The position numbers and the translations under genes are program-made. A stretch of 64,000 bases of DNA, from NCBI GenBank assembly GCA_021234155.1, contig JAJEKV010000297.1, forward strand, positions 124,001 through 188,000. Reading direction: 5' to 3'. This document shows, piece after piece, positions 12,545 to 22,770 of this stretch. The notes under the pieces were generated by a model. It saw nothing but the letters and a program-made list of their open reading frames with translations, searched no databases and had not been told where the DNA came from. This DNA is from Isoetes taiwanensis. Lineage: Eukaryota; Streptophyta; Lycopodiopsida; Isoetales; Isoetaceae. Position 1 is the first letter of the stretch. Each line of letters starts with the position of its first letter.

Positions 12545-12970
12545 ACGAAGGTGGCTAGCATATGAGGTCCATTACAGTGGTTTTATAACATGTTTAGTAG
12601 GTGTAGTTTAATACAACACTTCATGGGTATGGTTTGTGCATGGAGTATTTCAATGGTAATCAACAAGGTGGTTTTCTTGCATGTTTAGTAAGTATGGTTT
12701 GTTATAGTGTTTCAAGGTGTGGTATAACACTGCAGTAATAAGACTTGGTTTTTATGGTGTTAATTTGATGCGGTCCTTAAAGGGTTAAATTGCTTCGTGG
12801 TAGGTTTGTGCATGCAGTATTTCAATGGTGTTCAACAAGGTGGTTTTCTAGCATGTTTAAAAAGTATAGTTTATAATAATGCTTCAAAATGTGGTATAAC
12901 AGTGAGGTAATAAGGCTTGGTTTCTATGGTGTTATTTCAATGCGTCCTTAAAGGGCTAGATTGCCATGGC
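12545..12970. repeat. Tandem repeat, ~175-bp unit
   Basis: Two full degenerate copies (about 12625-12798 and 12799-12970) and a partial one before them share TGGTTTGTGCATG, AACAAGGTGGTTTTCT and CCTTAAAGGG in the same order. No coding content is evident. Confidence 0.65.
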
Positions 12971-13348
12971 AGCATTGTTGTCAATTTAAACGGTTCTTGA
13001 TGTGATAAACATCATAAACCAATGCCCCAAAGCCTTTAATGTTTAGTGCATTAAGTTGACATGATTTTGTTTTTTCAACATCTTATGCCATAGTCATAGT
13101 GCTTTGTTGTCCAAAGCATTAGATATTTGAATGTATTATATAACCCAAAGGTTTTTAATTATTGGTGGTGTACAAGATCTGAGATAATATGTTTGCCGCC
13201 TATTTAGAATATAGTGGGAATTAAAAAAAAGGGATCCATTATCCATATACACTTTTGTGGAAGGCGAAGGTTTGATCGTGAAAGATCACCACCAACTGCA
13301 ATGATTTTATTTCGAAAATAACGCTTGCCAATATCAATGGTTTTAATT
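12971..13348. other. Non-coding, nothing recognised
   Basis: No gene or named repeat is supported here. Confidence 0.35.
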
Positions 13349-13474
13349 GGCAAGCAATCTTTGCAGTTACCAGAAGGGCATTGCAGTGACAAATCCCGGT
13401 CTCAACTTCACCGAAGCAATCTTTGCAGTTACCAGAAGGGCATTGCAGTGACAAATCCCGGTCTCAACTTCATC
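13349..13474. repeat. 62-bp tandem duplication
   Basis: Two nearly identical adjacent copies of a 62-bp unit begin AAGCAATCTTTGCAGTTACC. The high identity suggests a recent duplication or an assembly artefact. Confidence 0.75.
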
Positions 13475-13692
13475 GAGTCACCATACGTTCCATATGTGCT
13501 GTTCAAATCCTTTGCAAACAATCTAGCATGCAAGCTAGATACTGCATAACCACATGAGTATAAGATTAAAATTGAATCTTCATAAGATGATTAACCTGAA
13601 TACTACTTACCAGTGGGAATATGGATTACAAGTTCAGCCTTAACTGCAACACTTCCCTTGTTACATATCCTACCAAACTATTTCACAAACTA

Positions 13693-14290
13693 TTAAATAG
13701 AAATAACTTTTTCGGTTCTTCTTCTCTCCAAGAAGAAAAGAAAATTTTCCCATCGAAAAAGAAAAGAACATGTAGGGGAGAGAATGATACAGAGGCGGTT
13801 CAAATATTCAGGCAATGGCAACGGTCCATCAGTAGATCCATCCCTTAACATGTACATAATAATGGAACCATGATATGGCATGATCTGGTGCAAATACTGA
13901 ACCGATGAAGGGGATTTGAACCCCATTTGTTCCAAGACCTCGTCAAGAGTTGAATCCCATCTATTCCAGAAATCCTTGAAGATCAAGAAACAGTTTCAGA
14001 CGTACTCCAAAACAAGGTCTGCAAAAAAACCAAGCTAATGAGCTCCGCAAGTACAAACTGCCGTGAATAAAATGAAGAAACAACAAAATAACATATGTGA
14101 TTGAGAAAATGCAGCAGAAACAACGTATCTTTTGCCGAGATGAAGAGCGGGTCGACACAGACAGAGCGGAACCTTCACTATAGCGACTGCTTCCAGCTTC
14201 GCCAACTGCACTAATCTGCCACGCCGAGCCCTAAACCTAAACTGCAAGGCTAAGTTAGGCGGTCGAGTTCTGTGCCGCAACCCTAGCCAT
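13693..14290 (-). other. Exon-like minus-strand remnants, unknown gene
   Basis: Read on the minus strand, a GC-richer leader (about 14290-14110) is followed by a pyrimidine tract and TTTGCAG acceptor near 14020. After that comes an open frame (13986-13693) containing STLDEVLEQMGFKSPSSVQY and LHQIMPYHGSIIMYMLRDGS. The same stretch contains a T-arm-like palindrome, GGGGTTCAAATCCCC, at about 13910. It could be the 5' end of a decayed gene. I recognise no family. Confidence 0.2.
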
Positions 14291-15412
14291 GCCGTAGCTA
14301 TTTAGGTGGAAAAGAGAGACGAATATTTTGTTTACATATTATATTTACTACGATGAAATTTAAAAGGGAAAATTTTAAAAATACCCTTGTATTTATGGAT
14401 ATTTATTAAAATACCCGTGTATTTTATGAAATTGCCAATTTGCCCTGATTTGGGGCGGGCTGTTAGAATGGCTAGGGATTGAGCAAATTTCTATGGCTAT
14501 GGAATCGGACTGCCAGTAGGGCTGAGGAAAGGCTTAATGAAGACCGGGCTGGATTATGAGTGTAGACCAGGGGATGATGTTTAAGATGCTAATGAAAATC
14601 AAGCATTAGTGCAGGATTCCTCCTCAAAATTTTGTCTTCACAAATTCGGCTTGGTCCAACCAGCATTGTTACGGTTTAAAATGGAGAATCTTGAGTAAAC
14701 AATACTTGGACTAGAGCAGTGAATCATTACAGAGGAATTGTTCGCATAATAATACTTGCCTGATCTCATGCCATCAACCATATTTTCTGGCCTAATATTG
14801 GGAACACTGGATCTGGCAATCTCACAAATTTTAGAAGATAAGGATCGAATGATTTAGCCTGCTTCACTTTTGATGTTGCTACGGCAAAAATCATGATTAG
14901 AATAATGCGCAAAGCCTTAAGCTAGAAAGCCGCAACAAAATTAAGCTATTGTTCCTACATCTTTGCAAGATATCTTCTTCTCCAGTTGTACTCAAGAAGT
15001 ATAAATTCTTAGAATTGGGAACATCAAGTTCGGAGAATTAGGATCATCTAACTCCACCATTCAAAATTGATTCGAAAAATGTCTAAGATGGCGTGGATGG
15101 GTTTACGAAAAAGTAAATGCGTTGGTCGTTGTTTGGTCTATGGTAAGTTTGCTCAATGTTTGGCCTGTGGTACTTTGGTGGTTGCCCAAAAAGCAGGGCA
15201 AATTCACAAATTATCAAAATACAGGGGCATTTTGACAAATATTCACAAATACAAGGGCATTTTTTAAAATTTTCCAATTTAAAATGTAGGTTTTACATAC
15301 ATCCTCAAGATTATTAAAGCAACTTAGAGAAAATCAGGTGTTTGAGCCAATGGGTTCGTGCCACATGGCTTTTTTTTTTTTCCAAGCCAAAATTTTCTCA
15401 CATGTCATTATG
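14291..15412. other. Non-coding, nothing recognised
   Basis: AT-rich sequence with short frames only and a T-run near 15370. No gene or RNA was seen. Confidence 0.4.
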
Positions 15413-15520
15413 CTCTACTTACCTCGCTCACGAACTTACCTCACATTCTCGCAAATTTTACCTTAGATTCCAACGATTTACCTTGCATTCTTCTCATCTA
15501 GGTTGCAATTACATCATCTA
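15413..15520 (+). repeat. Left member of a repeat pair flanking the satellite block
   Basis: TTTTACCTTAGATTCCAACG followed by ATTTACCTTGCATTCTTCTC is matched, degenerately and in the same orientation, by 18530-18600 beyond the minisatellite and A-rich array. The pair brackets about 3 kb of tandem repeats. Terminal motifs of an LTR element were not seen. Confidence 0.45.
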
Positions 15521-15835
15521 GTGCATTCTACATTAGCGAAATTTTCTCTAAGTGGCTTCCATGTAATGGGAATGTCTCTTTGCTTGACATTCCTTTGTGT
15601 CAACAATGCCTCCCCTTGATGGCATCGGCATTGTTGCCAAAACCTTCTCACATGTCATTGTTCGCTATTTACCCTTTATATGCCGCACCTTTGTCGCTAT
15701 AGAGCAAGTTCACCATTGCTAACAAAGAAGCATATCGGTCATCTTCTTCGTGTGGGGCGTAAAACAATCAGTATATGCTTGTTTGGAATTTTGAAGCGGT
15801 GCAAATGTTGGTGCTTGCAACTTCACGGAGCCTAG

Positions 15836-17458
15836 GTGGCATGTTGGAGCCAGCGTGGCATGTTTGAGCCACCTTGGCATGTTTGAGCCTAGGTGGCATG
15901 TTTGAGCCACCTTGGCATGTTGGACCCTAGGTGGCATGTAGGAGCCCGCGTGGCATGTTTGAGCCACTTTGGCATGTTGGAGCCTAGGTGGCATGTAGGA
16001 GCCTACATGGCATGTTTGAGCCACCTTGGCATGTTGGAGCTGCGTGGCATATTTGATACACCTTGGCATGTTTGAGCCTACTGGCATATTGGAGCCTAGG
16101 TGGTATGTTTGAGCCACCTTGGCATGTTGGAGCCTAGGTGGCATGTTGGGAGCCCACGTGGCATGTATGAGCCACCTTGGCATGTTGGAGCCTAGGTGGC
16201 ATGTTGGGAGCCCACGTGGCATGTATGAGCTACCTTGGCATGTTGCAGCCTAGGTGGCATGTTGGAGCCCGCATGGCATGTTTGAGCCACCTTGGCATGT
16301 TTGAGCCTTGGTGGCATGTTGGTGCCTAGGCGGCATGCTTGAGCCACCTTGGCAGGTTGGAGCCTAGGTGGCATGTTGACCCCACATGGCATGTTTTGAC
16401 CACCTTGATATGTTGGAGCCTAGGTGGCATGAAGCCCACGTGGCATGTTTGAGCCACCTTGGCATGTTTGAGCCTAGGTGTCATGTTGAAGCCTAGGTGG
16501 CATGTTTGAGGCACGTTGGCATGTTGGAGCCTAGGTCGCATGTTGGAGCCCATGTGGCATGTTGGAGCCTATAGGTGGCATGTAGGGGAGGCGTGGCATG
16601 TTTGAGCCACCTTGGCATGTAGGAGCCCGCGTGGCATGTAGGAGCCTAGGTGGCATGTAGGAGCCCGCGTGGCATGATTGAGCCACGTTGGCATGTTGGA
16701 GCCTAGGTGGCATGGTAGGAGCCCTGCATGGCATGTTTGAGCCACCTTGGCATGTTGGAACTGCGTGGCATATTTGATACACCTTGGCATGTTTGAGCCT
16801 AGCTAGCATATTGGAGCCTAGGGTGGTATGTTTGAGCCACCTTGGCATGTTGGTGCCTAGGTGGCATGTTGGGAGCCCACGTGGCATGTATGAGCCACCT
16901 TGGCATGTTGGAGCCTAGGTGGCATGTTGGGAGCCCACGTGGCATGTATGAGCCACCTTGGCATGTTGCAGCCTAGGTGGCATGTTGGAGCCCGCATGGC
17001 ATGTTTGAGCCACCTTGGCATGTTTGAGCCTTGGTGGCATGTTGGTGCCTAGGGCGATGCTTGAGCCACCTTGGCGGGGTTGGAGCCTAGGTGGCATGTT
17101 GGAGCCCACATGGCATGTTTCAGCCACCTTGATATGTTGGAGCCTAGGTGGCATGAAGCCCACGTGGCATGTTTGAGCCACCTTGGCATGTTTGAGCCTA
17201 GGTGTCATGTTGAAGCCTAGGTGGCATGTTTGAGCCACCTTGGCATGTTGGAGCCTAGGTCGCATGTTGGAGCCCATGTGGCATGTTGGAGCCTATAGGT
17301 GGCGGCATGTGGGGAGCCCAAGATGGCATGTTTGAGCCACCTTGGCATGTTTGAGCCTAGGTGACATGTTGGTGCCTAGGTGGCATGCTTGAGCCACCTT
17401 GGCATGTTGGAGCCTAGGTGGTATGTTGGAGCCCACGTGGCATGTTTGAGCCACCTTG
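15836..17458. repeat. Minisatellite, ~20-bp unit with ~718-bp higher-order repeat
   Basis: The block is built almost entirely of two alternating 19-21-bp half-units, GAGCCACCTTGGCATGTT and GAGCCTAGGTGGCATGTT, with minor variants such as GCCCGCGTGGCATG. A distinctive variant string (TGCGTGGCATATTTGATACA) occurs near 16042 and again near 16763. Most intervening variants repeat in the same order, which shows a ~718-bp higher-order duplication. Both strands stay open for 60-170 codons because the unit lacks stops in some frames, so these frames are not genes. Related motifs recur at 42.98-43.2 kb. Confidence 0.95.
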
Positions 17459-17499
17459 GATCTAACCTTTGAAGGTATTTTTCATGAATATAAAACAAT

Positions 17500-18430
17500 A
17501 CGATACATTTCCAAATTTGAGCACACAAACAATATTCCAGGTGGTGGTGCTTTGCTTAAGAAATAGCCTCAAGAAAACCTCAAAAAAAAAAACCATACTT
17601 CCTTAAGAAATAGCTGCGTAAAAACTATACCTAGTTATAAACCACACCACTTCAGAAAACCACACTTCTTTAAAAAACAGGCACTTAAAAACTACACCTA
17701 CTTAAAAACCACACCTAAAAAAACTATACTTACTTTAAAAAAAACAACTACTTAAAAACTACACCTAGTTATATAAACCACACCTAGTTATATAAACCAC
17801 ACCACTCACTAAAAAAACAATACTTTATTAAAAATCATCTACTTAAAAACTACACCCACTTATAAACCACACCTCAAAAACCATACTTCTTTCAAAAACA
17901 GCTACTTAAAAACTACACCCACTTATAAACCACACCTCAAAAAACAACACCTCAACTTAAAAAATCACACCACTTCAGAAAACCATACTTCCATAAAAAA
18001 CAGCCACTTAAGAACTACACCCACTTATAAACTACACCTCAAAAACCCATACTTCTTTCCAAAACAGCTGCTTAAAAACTACACACACTTATAAACCACA
18101 TTTCAAAAACAACACCTAGACTTAAAAATTATACCACTTGTAGAAAACTATACTTCCTTAGAAAACAACTACTTAAAAACTACACCTACTTATAAACGAC
18201 ACCTTAAAAACCCATATTTCTTTAAAAAATAGATACTTAAAAACAACACCTTATTATAAACCACACCTCAGAAAACAACATCCTCTTAAAAACAATTCAT
18301 CTTTAAAAAAAAAACTACACTTCCGCAAAATGAAACCACGCCTAAAAAAAAAACCACACCTTCAAAAAAAAAAAAGCTATAGCTCCTTAAAAAAAACCTA
18401 CACCATCTTCTTAATAAACCACACCTCCAC
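17500..18430. repeat. A-rich tandem array, ~64/~98-bp alternating, ~160-bp period
   Basis: The string ACTTAAAAACTACACC, or a close variant, starts at 17683, 17750, 17841, 17904, 18006, 18070 and 18171. The spacings are 67, 91, 63, 102, 64 and 101 bp. The array is therefore a dimer-like higher-order repeat of about 154-166 bp built from ACCACACCT, AAAACCATACTTC and ACTTAAAAACTAC blocks. No coding content was seen. The period is close to nucleosome length, as in many satellites. Confidence 0.85.
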
Positions 18431-19214
18431 ATAACCACATGTAGAGTTTTTTGAACAACAACATGTGCTTTTTCTTTTACTTGTTGTTTTTAAGTGTGGA
18501 CCCGTGGGGGGGTGGTAGTGTTACATCACGTTCTAGCAAAATTACCTTATGTTCTAACGATTCACCTTGCATTCTTCCATCTACCTTGCATTCTTCTTTG
18601 ATCTAAGATACTTGCATTTTTATCCCACATTCAGGCATTTTCACCCCATTTTTTGGGTGATTCCACCCTCTTTGAATTGTTGTTACCCGATTTCACATTA
18701 AACGAACACCTCGCTTACTTACTTTCACCACGGATCTTAAACCCCAAGGTTTCTCTTGCATACAAATTTGAGCACAATTCATTGTTTATAAGTGTCGATG
18801 ATATTTCTTCTTAGGAACCTTAACACTAGGAAAGTCAACTGGCAATCTGCTACCATTTGTACGAATTGAAAAAGCAAATAAGACACTTTCTCAAGGCATC
18901 CTTTGAACTCTGGCATGATTTGCTTTAGATCCTACAAATTTCAATAACTATCAAAGCACAACAATGTAATTGCAAATCTCAATGTGACACAAGAAGTAAA
19001 TACATTCTAATGCAGAACCTTACATTCAAGTTGTTTGCATCTCCATCATCATGGCTTTTTACTAATTGGCAATGCAATAAACTTCTTGTAGAATTATGAG
19101 AAGTAAGAAGAACAAGAATAGTATGAACAAATCACCATAAGACTGAAACAAATTCCATTTATCAATTCTAAATGGTCAACTAATTCAAATCATTTTAGTT
19201 AAGCACCTAGGTGT
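18431..19214. other. Non-coding; right member of the flanking repeat pair
   Basis: ATTACCTTATGTTCTAACG and TTCACCTTGCATTCTTCCA at about 18530-18590 match the segment at 15413-15520. Otherwise nothing was recognised. Confidence 0.4.
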
Positions 19215-20097
19215 GGGCCAGGTGTGGGCATGTTGGAAGGAAAAGCGAGAGTGGCTTGCCAGATAAAATTTGCAGGAATACAAATGCAAACAGAGGCAGG
19301 CTGGAGCTTGAGACAATACCTAGACGCTTGCTTCCTCAACGAGTTTTGGGATGTCGGCACTCTTGAACACGTCAAGGCAACACATTGCCAGCGCCATATA
19401 AACCCCACCTTGAAGCGGGGCACACAACGTTACATGCGTACCCATCTGCCTATGAAAGACTCATTGCCTCCATTCGCACAGGTACCCACCGTCTCCGAAT
19501 TGAGACAGGCAGATGGATTGGGGAGCCATGCCGTGGCGTGGATTTGTTGGTGTTTGAACTTTGGCTTTACATGATCAAGCATATTTTGTGATTTTTCATC
19601 TATATTTGCTATCTAGATCAGTGTAATATTGTTTAGTAAGAAATCACAAGTCTGTCGCATAGTAATAATAAGCTTTGTTTGAATAAACTATTCAATCAAA
19701 ATGAGGTATTGGCATCCCTAGTATTCTAGCTCTTAAAGGAATCGAAGCCAAGAAACAAAAAAAATATGTTATGCTTGATTGTGGTAGGTGTGCTCATCCC
19801 TGTTGAACATGTAAAAGAACAAGATTTATTATTATCATAAGGAATTGAGTGTGACTAACGGTGAAATGTTACTTCCAATCTAGGGACAAAGACTTTTACT
19901 TTCATTGGTTTAGGTTTCACGCTTGAGGGTTGCATTTCTAGTCAATGATTCAAATCCAAATGTTGTAAACCCTCATAGTAGAGGTAAGAGTCCCCCCATG
20001 GGATTTATATGATATGAATGGTCCCATTATTTCTCCTAAGGGTTATATAACTTGTAATTTCTCCGTGGACGTTAAAAAAAACTATTCTATTCTATAT
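19215..20097 (+). mobile_element. 5'-truncated LINE, 3' fragment
   Basis: The protein remnant (QYLDACFLNEFWDVGTLEHV, then NPTLKRGTQRYMRTH) matches the C-terminal end of the LINE ORF2 at 51.34-51.50 kb (QYLDACF, NPMLTRG). A 3' UTR of about 500 bp follows. It ends in TCTCCGTGGACGTTAAAA and an ACTATTCTATTCTAT tail, the same 3' signature as the other LINE copies. ORF2 is broken. It is a dead partial insertion from the same family as the 46-52 kb element, and more diverged. Confidence 0.75.
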
Positions 20098-20295
20098 GCC
20101 AAGGAGTCCCCCACAAAAGCAAATTTATAAAAACAACATGGTTTATTAACGACCCCTTACCTTATTGGTTAAGGAAACAATTGGGCCTTAAGGTCAATGG
20201 GTCAACCCTTGAATTGTAATTGTATACTCTATGATAGAGATATGAGTCCGTCCATGGGTAACAGTACTAACGTATGCAGAAAGAGCGTCTAGTGT

Positions 20296-20594
20296 CTTTA
20301 TTTTCATGTATATCCGTTGTATTTTATTCCCTATGGAGGTATGAATTTCTCATGGGAGTATATTTTTTAATATGAGCCTAGCGATCTTGGTTATGGTATG
20401 GTGTCGAAGGGCATGTAAATTAGAAAAGATGCCTTGAGGCCCTAATATCTTTATTTTCATGTCTACCCCTTGTATTTTTATTCTTTATGGAAGTATGAAT
20501 CCCCTCCAATGGAGTATATTTTGTAGTATGAGCCTAGTCTTCTTGGTTGTGGTATGGTGTCAAGGGGCATGTAGATTAGAAAAGATGCCTTTGA
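20296..20594. repeat. Tandem duplication, ~153-bp unit
   Basis: Two adjacent copies begin TCTTTATTTTCATGT, at 20296 and about 20449, and end near TTAGAAAAGATGCCTT. They share TATGAGCCTAG and GGTATGGTGTC. Confidence 0.75.
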
Positions 20595-20689
20595 ATTTTC
20601 ACATGTACTAGTTTGCTTGATATTTTTGAGTAAATCTAACGTCCTTCAAAAAACAAAAAAACTACAAAAGACCATATCATAATATATAT

Positions 20690-20870
20690 ACAATAACTTT
20701 TGTCCATAGAGATTTTGATCCTGGCCGTCCATCTCAGATCTGGACGGTCCATGTTGCGCCACCCATATCTCTACTTATAAGGGGCAACTTGGGTTTGACT
20801 CATCTGGGCCGTCGAACGTGCTTGATGGATGGCCCGGATCAAAAGCCCCTTTATTTGGGGCTTTTGTTTT
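20690..20870. repeat. Two-hairpin repeat, copy B
   Basis: It has the same architecture as the copy at 2.68-2.95 kb. An ATATATATACAA lead is followed by a GGCCGTCCATCTC hairpin (about 20731-20759) and a second hairpin made of GGGCCGTC facing GATGGCCC (about 20804-20838). AAAAGCCCC comes after that. Loop sequences differ while the stems are kept. Confidence 0.5.
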
Positions 20871-22004
20871 TGACCGTCAGATTAAAGGGAGCAGGTAATA
20901 TCTTAGCCGTCAAAATATTGCTGAAGGGTGATTTAATGGTGGCATGTGCAATTATGGAGCATCTTATTTTTGTGATGACGTGGGAAAGGAAATGGAGAGT
21001 TATTACCTAAGAGGTGGCATGGTTTTTTATTCTAATAGTGACATGTCATTTTAGAGAGGGCGGTAAGTTTCGAAGGTTTCGATGTAGAGCTCGAAACTGG
21101 AGCATTTTCTTCCGGTTGTAAATGCGCCTTTTAGCTATGGCGCAGCTTGCAGGACTCTCTCCATCCTAAAGGACATAGCCGGATCGAATTGGGGCGTCTA
21201 CATGAAGCAATGCCAGCTATTAGGGCAAGTATAGGCTGGATTTCCGCGCTGTATCAGAAGATCACTCAAAGAAAAAAAAGGGACGCCACTGTGGTCAGTT
21301 TTCGAAGGTCCGCCATAGTCGGGTTCTCTAACAGGAAAAGGAAGCAAAGAAAGAAGCGGATTTTCGAGCTTCTCATTCAGGGTGATATCTGTATGTTAGA
21401 AATGTGAGGGCCTGTTGCATTTCGACTTCTATTTTTCTGACGTTTTTCACTTTTTATGATTGATTTGCTGCAGAAGTTCAATGGCACAGATGGGATGAAG
21501 ATATTGTTCGTTTCGGAATAACAAACAATGGTGTGGTGTGTATTATCCGGCATTTGCCTGCAACATTTTCCAACCTGCTTCATTTTCTGCTAATTATTTT
21601 GCAGGGGTTTTGATCGGCGTCAATTAACTTTGGTTCCATGGCCGGCTGTGTTTTCCCCCTTGAAAGGCTCGCTCTATCTTTTTACATCTTGTGGACTTAC
21701 ATTGCATTCACGAAGCCTTAACCACCTTCACCAAACATACTTGTGAATTCAGGGACGAAAAGACAAGTTCCAACAAGAAGAACATGCATGTCGTAATCTC
21801 AGGCCCCAGAGGAAACATGGCTGATGAAATTTCAATAGGGACGATCTGATTGCCGGAAACTCATGCCATAGGGTGGTCCTTCTCGTTCCTGTTATCGATC
21901 TTTATATCTGCATTTGACATGAGATTTGCATTTTCTCTGTTGTTGCCCGAATCCAAAGTTTGTAGAACCATGTGAAGAGGTGTTCTATACACTCCTATTC
22001 AACG
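20871..22004. other. Non-coding, nothing firmly recognised
   Basis: Contains an 86-codon frame (21147-21407) rich in Arg and Lys with no recognisable domain, and otherwise short frames. Confidence 0.35.
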
Positions 22005-22770
22005 ATGGGGGAACAAGATGGGCAAATCGGCAGAGGAACGAGCAACTTGGGTACACATGGTGCTGCAATACCAGTTTTCTTTATATTCTTTGGCAAGCTG
22101 ATAGATGAGTTTGGGGCCAACTATAACATTCTGGACAGATTAAGTCATGGAGTTTCCAAGGTACTGTACAATCTTACTTCAAACTTCAAACTGGTGATTT
22201 ACTGTAGTTCCCGCTCTAATCTCATAAGAACTTCTAATCTCGCAGTATGCTCTGTATTTCGTCTATTTGGGACTTGTGATATTGGGTGCAGCATGGATGG
22301 GTGGGTCTGGCTAGTTCTATATTTCGATAATGAGGTAGTTCTTCATGCGGATTAAGCTGGAATTGCTGTGATGGCAGACGTTGCATGCTGGACACAAACT
22401 GGAAAACGACAAGGTGCTAGAATGTGGATCAGCTATTTAAGAGCAATGCTCAAACAAGATGTAGGATTCTTCGACAATCGACACGAAGTCTTGGAGAGAT
22501 TGTCAATGGTATCTCCGGTGATACCGCCCTTGTTCAAGAAGCTATAGGGGCAAAGGTTCGCTTTTCTTCGATTATGACATAGCATTCTACCTTGAACCGA
22601 CTTTGAATCCAATCACACATTTCGGGCTGGAAATTACATTACATTACATGGGCGATTTCTTTCGGGGGGTTCATTGTGGGTTTTCTTTCTTTGTGGTACT
22701 GTGCCCGGCCGCAATATTCAATTGCAGGTGCTCTAGAATACATGGCCTCTGCCCAAAACATAGAAGTTTC
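22005..22770 (+). pseudogene. ABCB (P-glycoprotein/MDR) transporter gene fragment
   Basis: Full-length ABCB proteins (~1250 residues) are membrane exporters with two TMD-NBD halves; some move auxin. Three exons match the first transmembrane domain. The first, ending at 22160, reads HGAAIPVFFIFFGKLIDEFG. The second, at 22246-22300, reads YALYFVYLGLVILGAAW. The third, at 22378-22555, reads DVACWTQTGKRQGARMW followed by YLRAMLKQDVGFFDN. Each is flanked by AG/GT, and the phases fit between exons 2 and 3. Exon 3 carries a one-base shift after FFDN, beyond which GEIVNGISGDTALVQEAIG reads in another frame. A fourth, decayed part (about 22628-22770) retains GNY and IAGAL-like traces. Introns of 77 and 85 bp are kept, so this is a DNA-level duplicate. 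Neither nucleotide-binding domain nor the rest of the protein is present. Confidence 0.85.

Noticed and set aside
13900-13935. tRNA gene on the minus strand at GGGGTTCAAATCCCC
   Set aside because: Only the T-arm-like palindrome is present. No A box or acceptor stem was found at the right distance.
15719-17277. Minus-strand frames of 118-167 codons over the minisatellite
   Set aside because: They arise because the 20-bp unit lacks stops in some frames. The products are repeats of HAKVAQTCHLGSNMP type with no start context or family.
15836-17458. CRISPR-like regularly spaced repeat
   Set aside because: Units are contiguous without unique spacers, and the DNA is eukaryotic.
15413-18610. An LTR element bounded by the repeat pair at 15.4 and 18.5 kb
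   Set aside because: The pair is short and degenerate, lacks TG/CA ends, primer site and polypurine tract, and the interior is satellite.
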